Program-made: the position numbers and the translations under genes
Assembly (NCBI GenBank): GCA_037176705.1
Contig: CM073893.1
Span: 18,600,074 to 18,664,073, forward strand
Reading direction: 5' to 3'
DNA: 64,000 nt
Source: Molossus alvarezi
Lineage: Eukaryota; Chordata; Mammalia; Chiroptera; Molossidae
In this document: positions 57,821 to 64,000 of the stretch, piece by piece
Layout: every line of letters begins with the position of its first letter
Position numbering within the stretch: the first letter of the stretch is position 1
Notes under the pieces: generated by a model
What the model was told of the DNA's origin: nothing
The model's database searches: none
The model's input: only the letters and a program-made list of their open reading frames with translations

Positions 57821-58555
57821 TGAATAGGTCATATGGCTTCAAAATCTATTATTTCAAAACTCTTTTTCTCAGCAAATTTCCCATAGCATCATCCTGTTTA
57901 TAAGATGAACAACAGCCCTTTGTAACATTTAAACATTTGAAGGCACCACTCTGAACAGTGAGAATTTGATGACAACTATTAAAATCTTAGTTCTTGTCAA
58001 CATTTTTCTGAGTCTTTTCTCTCCTTTTAAGAGTACCTGGGAGAAAATAATGAATAAATACTTTCGAGGGCATATATATTATCTTAAAAGTGTCTAATAG
58101 AATATTTAAAAAGCTTTTTAAAACAAGGCATTATCATCATCTATGTTGATGGTAGGTGGTTAGGTTACAGGATGATGGATTTTAGGTTTTGTGGAAGCAT
58201 TCTTTTGCAGCCTGTTTGCCTGAGGAGCCACCAAATACACGGGATCCTCCTGCAGAGAATTTTATGGTAGTGAGAACGTATTTGCGTTGGAAACCAACCC
58301 CTGGAATGCTCAAACGTGTGTATTTCCTGTTTCTAATCTACAGGAAAAAAAAATGACATGCAACATTGTAAATCAGTATCATATCTTTTCAAGGCTGGAC
58401 TCATACTTAGTTGTTTCTGTGGACTGATGCTCCTACGTCCATAAAATATCTCTTCGCCAGCTTAACATTTTAAATTTAATTGTGGCCATTAGAGAGCTAG
58501 TTAGAAGCATGTTATCTAATGAACCACACAAAATCAAGTCACTAGGATAAAACTT
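57821..58555. other. No gene seen
   Basis: AT-rich, no repeat family recognised. Confidence 0.5.
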
Positions 58556-58566
58556 CTAATTTTATT

Positions 58567-58626
58567 TATTTTTTATCCTCACCTGAGGACACTTTGCATT
58601 CATCTTCAGATAGAGCGAGAGGGGGG

Positions 58627-58665
<39 letters not shown>

Positions 58666-58782
58666 CGACTGGTTGCCACCCACACGACCCCAACCAGTTA
58701 GGGACAAACTGCAACAGAGGCACACGCCCCCAGTGGGAACCAAACCCGGGGCTCTAACTGCTGAGCCAAATCAGCCAAGGCT
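58567..58782 (-). mobile_element. VES SINE, first of a tandem pair
   Basis: Antisense VES with an expanded (GA)n body (about 58630-58660). Duplication ctaattttatt at 58556-58566 and 58783-58793. Confidence 0.93.
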
Positions 58783-58796
58783 CTAATTTTATTCTT

Positions 58797-59047
58797 GAAA
58801 AAAAGGTTTTTAACTCTCACCCGAGGATATTTTTCAATTGATTTTCAGATAGAGTGGGAGGGAGGGACAGAGAAACACTGATGTGAGAGAGACACATCTC
58901 TCTCAGATCCATTGGCTGCCTCCCGCATGACCCCAACCAGGGTTGGGAATTGAACTGCAACTGAGGTACATGTCCTTGACTGGAATCGAACCCGCAACTT
59001 TTTGGTTCATGGGCTGATGCTCTAACTGCTGAGCAAAACTGTCAGGG
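58797..59047 (-). mobile_element. VES SINE, second of a tandem pair
   Basis: Antisense VES. Duplication ctaattttattctt at 58783-58796 and 59048-59061, reusing the right copy of the neighbour's target. Confidence 0.93.
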
Positions 59048-59229
59048 CTAATTTTATTCTTTAATATACTGGTATTTACCTTCTTGAATATGGGTCTAAT
59101 CTTCTGAAGATTCGAATACTGCTGGGAAATTTGTTGTAAGCCTAATGCAAGAGTGGGGTCCTTAACATTTCCTAAAACAGGCAGCAAATAATGAATGTAT
59201 ATGAATACAATAAACATATCTCAAAAAAG

Positions 59230-61421
59230 AATGATACAACTTTTATTTTCCATGAATTTTAAAGATACTTTTGCTACATAGTTTATGTATTTTTATGAGA
59301 TAATATTTTTCATTTGTATGAAGTTCAACCTTATACAATTTTAAAGTGATATGTTTGGTAGTGTATCTATAATCTTTAAAAAGTTTAGAGTTTTTGGAAT
59401 GTACAGTATATGAGGTAAAATCAAGATTACATTAAAAATTGTTTTCTCCTCTGCACTAATTTTGCAGTGAGGTTCAAATGGCAAGTACACTATTAAATGA
59501 CATTTACTATCAAAAATAGGAGTTCATTTGCATTACTATGAAAAACATAAGCCACTGTAACTGCCACAGTGGCACATTTTACCATTTTAGACATTCAACT
59601 ATTATAGAAATCTCTGGGCTATTACACTCAAACTCATTTGTACTGCCAAATGTGGCACTTTTAAGAAGTTTCTAGAAAACAATTGCAATCACTTGTTTTC
59701 GGGGAAGTTACCAGCCTATACATAAGAGATTAAATTTAAATAAAATGTAAACATACAGTATATTATAGTGACAGATCATTCTTACCACTTGGAAAGGCCA
59801 AGTTTATCTGTTTCTTTTTTGAACAAAGGTTAATGTTCTTTTTTACAGCATGGATCATTTGACATAAAACAATTACAACACATGCCCACTCTAATATAAG
59901 AAATTCTCCAGAGATCTTCAAAATACAAAACTTATGTCCTTTATCAAAGACTGACACAAGTGCTTAGTAATCACTAAAATGCTAACCTCAGCTACTAAAA
60001 ATTAGTGATTCACTATGCTAAAATTCAAATAATAAATTAAAACGGCTAGTTACAAGTGTTTAACAGATAACAGATGTGATAAAACAAGAATTTTAGAAAG
60101 TTTCATTACAAACTGTATTATTACTGGCAGTCATTGACATCTATGCAAGATGTACAATGTGATACTTGACAAAATACAATCTGATTATCCAATAACTCAC
60201 AAATGCAAGCTCACAAAACATTAATGAATTATGCAATTGCAAAGTGCTCTAATGCAACGTTAACCACATGCAATCAACAATTTGGAAGTATCCAAACAGA
60301 CATTAAACATTAGTTTTTTAAGACAGAAAGCAGCTTGAAGTTTACTGGTGCAAATTAATTTTGTCTTTAAATTTGGTACCCCAAACAAAAAGGTTAGGTT
60401 TGATTATGAGTTCTGATGGTGATGGCAGTAGTTATGGAAGAAGCAGCGAAACTTATAGGAGTTCTTCAAAATAAGCCTATACCAGATAGATGAATGTGAG
60501 GGTGTATTTCTACACTTGGTATGTATAGTTTATATATATGCCACATATGTACATATATGTCCTTATACACATACAAATAGTTCAAAGGTTCACAAAACCA
60601 AATTAAATAGGTTTGAAATTCAGAGCTGATTATGATTACCTTAAAAAAGTAACTTAAAAGCCCACTGTTCTTTTCCGTATTCTCAAGGCCTGAAGGGGTG
60701 CCTTTTAAGTAAACATTAAATTATTTTAGGCCAAGTAAACTGTCTGTGCTTTCTTTAAGTGATTTATCTGTGAATTCATGAACATATAGTGTAATAAAGA
60801 ACTCCACATTCATCAAACAAGTGGTTCTTTTTTTCATGCATATTCTTTCATCCAGTTTTTGTTTGCTAAGCTCCTCCAGTTATTCATCATAATCCCACTT
60901 ACCAAATAATTAAGACAAATGAGGAGGTAGAAATATAGCACAAGATTGCTTTCACAGCATCAGACTTCAACATTTCTTTATAGCATGTTAGTGTAAATTT
61001 TAATTATTCTGAATCATTTACTAGGTAACAATCTTTAAAACAACCTGGTAGATCGGGTTGTCAGTGTTACACTCATGCTGACTGGTCAAAATATCAATTA
61101 TATATTCTTGCCTCTTAGAAAGTTTGACAAGAAGGCATGTAAAAAGGAAAAGAAAAAGGAAGAAAGAAAAGGGGAAAAAAGGAAAGAAAAAGCCCAACCA
61201 AACAAAGCCCCCAAAATTGCTATTTCTGTGGCCCGCAATCTAATAAGGTGCCAGCCTCTACCTAACAATATAAGCACTGAAAATGGCAAAAGTGATGTAC
61301 TATAATCTCAATGCCAGTGCTAAATGACACTGTTTGGAAAAGTAATATAGAAATAATTTTAGTACATGACAAAATAAAATGTAATAAAATGTAATACCGT
61401 ATTAAAAATAAAGTTATATTT
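59230..61421 (-). other. FNDC3A: Probable FNDC3A 3' UTR
   Basis: About 2.2 kb of AT-rich sequence downstream of the FNDC3A stop, conspicuously free of VES, L1 and LTR insertions although both flanks are full of them. That is typical of a long exonic UTR. A minus-strand AATAAA (plus strand tttatt within cttttatttt, about 59238-59250) near the left edge is a plausible poly(A) signal, and VES copies resume just beyond it (59047 and lower). The extent is inferred from repeat absence and the hexamer. Confidence 0.55.
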
Positions 61422-61736
61422 TCACTTGATTACAAAGTATTGAATGACAAAGGCAATCAAAATGGAAAAGAAAGCAAAGAGCACAAGGATGACGGCTGCA
61501 CACTGCTCATCGCTAAGTGCTCGCCGGGTCCTCGTGCTTTCCACAGTGTCTCTGGTGGTGCTGGCTGGTGGTTCAGTCCTCTGAGAGATGAAGAACACTG
61601 TTGTGCTGTAGGGACCTACTAGGTCCTGATGGCCCACAGGGTCTTGGCACTGGCGAATAGCACACACACGGAAACGATATTCACAGTTCAGCTGAAGGCT
61701 TGAATACCGGAATGAAGAGTCGGGACCCTTGTAAAT
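61422..61736 (-). CDS. FNDC3A: FNDC3A last coding exon (C-terminal end of last FN3 domain and TM anchor)
   Basis: Fibronectin type III domain-containing protein 3A, a tail-anchored Golgi/ER membrane protein known from mouse to be needed for spermatid-Sertoli adhesion. The exon begins after a pyrimidine-rich acceptor (ttacgcacag, AG at 61738-61737) with the reading frame IYKGPDSSFRYSS and ends at a TGA at 61424-61422, giving 104 codons plus stop. It encodes the last strands of an FN3 domain (NCEYRFRVCAIRQCQD), a Ser/Thr/Arg-rich linker (residues about 45-80 of the exon), and a terminal hydrophobic helix, AAVILVLFAFFSILIAFVI, followed by QYFVIK. This matches the FNDC3A C-terminus I know from human almost residue for residue. 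FNDC3B is the alternative, but the MLNR neighbour supports FNDC3A. The upstream exons lie beyond 64000. Confidence 0.93.
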   Translation of the reverse strand: MYKGPDSSFRYSSLQLNCEYRFRVCAIRQCQDPVGHQDLVGPYSTTVFFISQRTEPPASTTRDTVESTRTRRALSDEQCAAVILVLFAFFSILIAFVIQYFVIK

Positions 61737-62339
61737 CTGTGCGTAAAATATTAGAAAAAGAATTATGTGTGGAGGCTGGGCAGAAAAATCTGTGTTAAAA
61801 CTGGCTAGTTTTAGAATTATTTTTTAACATGGAAGTTAGTGAGTGCCATTGCTTTTATCTTTTAAATGACACTTAAGAAATAGTTATCCATTAAAGAACT
61901 TACCTGACTGCTGTATAAAAAATTTGAAAAGTTACAATGTAAGATCTATCATCACTGAACTTGTAGACCAGTTAAGAAGTGAAGATGTACCCCCAAAGTA
62001 GCTAGACAACAAAAAACCACGGGCATTTTCCTGGTTTTCTCAAATGTAAGAAGTCTAACTTTTGTGAAGTCACTCCATGAAAGGAGGACTCCCCCATTTG
62101 AATTGCTCCCCCATTTCAAATACATCTGTTGAATGAAACAATTAATGAATGAATAAGGAGCTTTCTATAGGTGTCTATGGGAAATCATTTAATAGACTTT
62201 AAAGAGATCACTTAGAATCACAGAATTGGATCTTAAAACCCAAGTCCTCTGCCTGAACCTGAGAAGGGAAATAATAAGAATGGAATTCTATGGATTTTCA
62301 AGAGAGTGTGCTAGTGATTAAGAGAGTATGTCCAAAAGA

Positions 62340-62525
62340 ATGGTGTCCAAGCTGCACTCTACCACATTACACTCCATATGCTCTTAGACCAATTACCTTA
62401 GTATAATAAACATAATTGTAGTTATCTTATATGTTAATAATGAAATAAATTACTACTTGTTAAAACACTTAGCACAGTGCCCAGCATATAGCGAGTGCTC
62501 AATATATGAAGCTATCATTTCCATT
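62340..62525 (+). repeat. MIR SINE, sense
   Basis: 'tcttagaccaattaccttag' and 'cacagtgcccagcatatag' match diverged MIR. Confidence 0.65.
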
Positions 62526-62871
62526 AATGAGTCCCTTCCCTGATTCTGTATGTGGGAAAATCAAGGCTCATGGTGACCTTAACACTAAATTCTCCCAGCT
62601 AGTTGGTGGGCTGTAAGTCAGATTAACCAAAACTTAGGCTAGCATTCTTTGAAGCAATTTTAGCTGCCTCAGTTGTATCTGTGTTGTAAATATAAATATT
62701 TTACATACTGGTTTCCTCCCAATGGAATAAAGTAAGATCCGTTTCATTTTTGTGTCTCCAGAATCCAGCATATAAGTAGATAATTAAAGGCAACTAAATT
62801 AATGAACTATTGACTATTTTTACTTCAAAATGTATTATCAGTGAATGCTGATAAGATATACAAAGGAACTT

Positions 62872-63057
62872 AAAAAAATGTTTTCATTGATTTTTTAGAG
62901 AGAGAGGAAGGGAGAGACAGAAACATGAATGTGAGAGACACATTGATCGGCTGCGGCCTACACGCCCCCTACTGGGCATGTGCCCTGATAGGGAATCCAA
63001 CCCAGACCTCTGAGTTCACGGGATGGCACTCAATCCACTGAGCCACACTGGCCGGGC
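62872..63057 (-). mobile_element. VES SINE, older type, in FNDC3A intron
   Basis: Antisense VES. Perfect 11-bp duplication caaaggaactt at 62861-62871 and 63058-63068. Confidence 0.93.
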
Positions 63058-63069
63058 CAAAGGAACTTT

Positions 63070-63924
63070 TATTTAAAAAGGTAAGCCCTAAGATGAGTAT
63101 TAAAGAAAATGGTGAATACGCATTAGTTCTGAGGATGCAGATGAGCTTTTCAGGGAGTAGGAATGCAGAAAAGGTTCATAACTAGGTGATGGTAAAAGGA
63201 TTAACTTAAGTACATCAGAAGGTTGTATTAGAATGCAGTGTGAACCAGCACATATACAATGAAGCCAATTTAGTAGAAGTAGAAAATAGTATGTATTTAT
63301 TTGGGTATAGTGGGTGATATTTATTTTTGTCTTTAAATTTTTCTTTGCTTTCAATTTGTTTCCAAATAAGCACAGTAATATAGTTAGGAGAAAAAACTCA
63401 ACAAATGGCATGAGGGTGATAGGTAAGAGATTTCAAAGAGAGGAATATGTTAATACATTAGTTAGAAATGTAGGTTTAATTCCACAAGGTGTGTGATATT
63501 TAAAGTGTCTAAGGAATCCTGATTATAAGGCTGAGGGAGGGATTGAGCGAGGTGGGCAGGGCAGGACAGGGCCTTTTGCTGTATAAAATAACAAGGTTAT
63601 AAGGCCTTAGTAGAGTTTTTATGGATCATTTTTAGAAATAACTTTTACTTGATTAAGAGTTAACAACCCCTAACTCTCAATTCTTCTAACAATTTAAGGT
63701 TTGGGCACTAAAATAATGTTAGTGTTTATGACACCATCTGATGAAATAAGAAAGAAGTTGGAGAGAAGAGATTGGGAGGAAAGATAGATGATGGTATGAG
63801 ATTTTCAATTTTGTGTTTTAGATGTTAGGAGGATATCTAAAAGAGACATCTTATAGGCAACTGCAGATATAGGACTGAAGAAAACAGATGAACTTGCTAA
63901 AGCTAATTTGAAAAGGTTTCCACA
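63070..63924. other. FNDC3A intron, nothing further seen
   Basis: AT- and purine-rich unique sequence. Confidence 0.5.
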
Positions 63925-64000
63925 TGCCCTGGCCCATGGATGTAGCTCAACTGGTTGTACTGAGAGGCAGCTAGTTCAATTCCTGGTACATGCCCAGGTT
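63925..64000 (+). mobile_element. VES-type SINE, cut by window end
   Basis: 'atgtagctcaactggttgta' and 'ttcaattcctggtacatgcc' match the older VES head. Confidence 0.75.

Larger units (their letters stand above)
61737..64000 (-). other. FNDC3A: FNDC3A last intron (partial)
   Basis: Sequence upstream of the last-exon acceptor. It contains a MIR (about 62340-62525), an antisense VES (62872-63057) and the start of another VES at the window edge. I found no second FNDC3A exon: no open stretch resembling an FN3 domain with splice sites appears on the minus strand up to 64000. Confidence 0.75.

Overview
The window is mammalian nuclear DNA and almost certainly from a bat. At least 25 copies of one tRNA-derived SINE family are scattered on both strands: a tRNA-like head with A-box and B-box promoter motifs, a body ending in CT-rich tracts, and a tail reading 'atcctcgggtgaggatt'. 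This is the VES family, which to my knowledge is restricted to bats (mainly Yangochiroptera). I saw no obvious recent Helitrons or young DNA transposons, which weakly argues against a Myotis-like vespertilionid. No bacterial or phage content is present.

Only two protein-coding genes are supported, both on the minus strand. MLNR (motilin receptor) is complete in two exons, 30193-29272 and 28674-28286, and sits in a GC-rich CpG-island-like region. The last coding exon of FNDC3A is at 61736-61422, with a probable 3' UTR running left to about 59230. FNDC3A upstream of MLNR on one strand is the order I recall for human 13q14.2. CDADC1, expected next, is not seen. One processed metallothionein pseudogene lies at 50611-50885.

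Layout. 1-9355: nested LINE-1s (an old L1 with an inversion, a later antisense L1, and a third L1 with a twin-priming inversion) plus VES copies. 9356-28285: old repeats (LTRs, an L1M 3' UTR, MIR, MER5-type hATs, a palindromic MITE), VES copies and long stretches without genes. 28286-30640: MLNR and its GC-rich 5' end. 32055-39964: a four-level nest, in which a VES holds an ORF1-only (HAL1-like) L1, which holds an antisense gammaretroviral provirus, whose 3' LTR holds another VES. Three of the four layers have readable target-site duplications and the provirus has a 4-bp one. 40258-48447: a second, older provirus (plus strand, tRNA-Phe-like primer site), with a 1.9-kb stretch of ordinary genomic DNA inside it flanked by a perfect 35-bp direct repeat. 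48448-59060: L2, MIR, MLT1-like and L1 fragments, the pseudogene and VES copies. 59061-64000: FNDC3A 3' end and the start of its last intron.

I found no new gene system. The most notable content is the mobile-element stratigraphy, an intact MLNR with a longer C-tail than I recall for human, a HAL1-like element young enough to have inserted into a VES, and the unexplained 35-bp repeat. Repeat names come from recognition of sequence, not from a database search, and the edges of old repeats are approximate.
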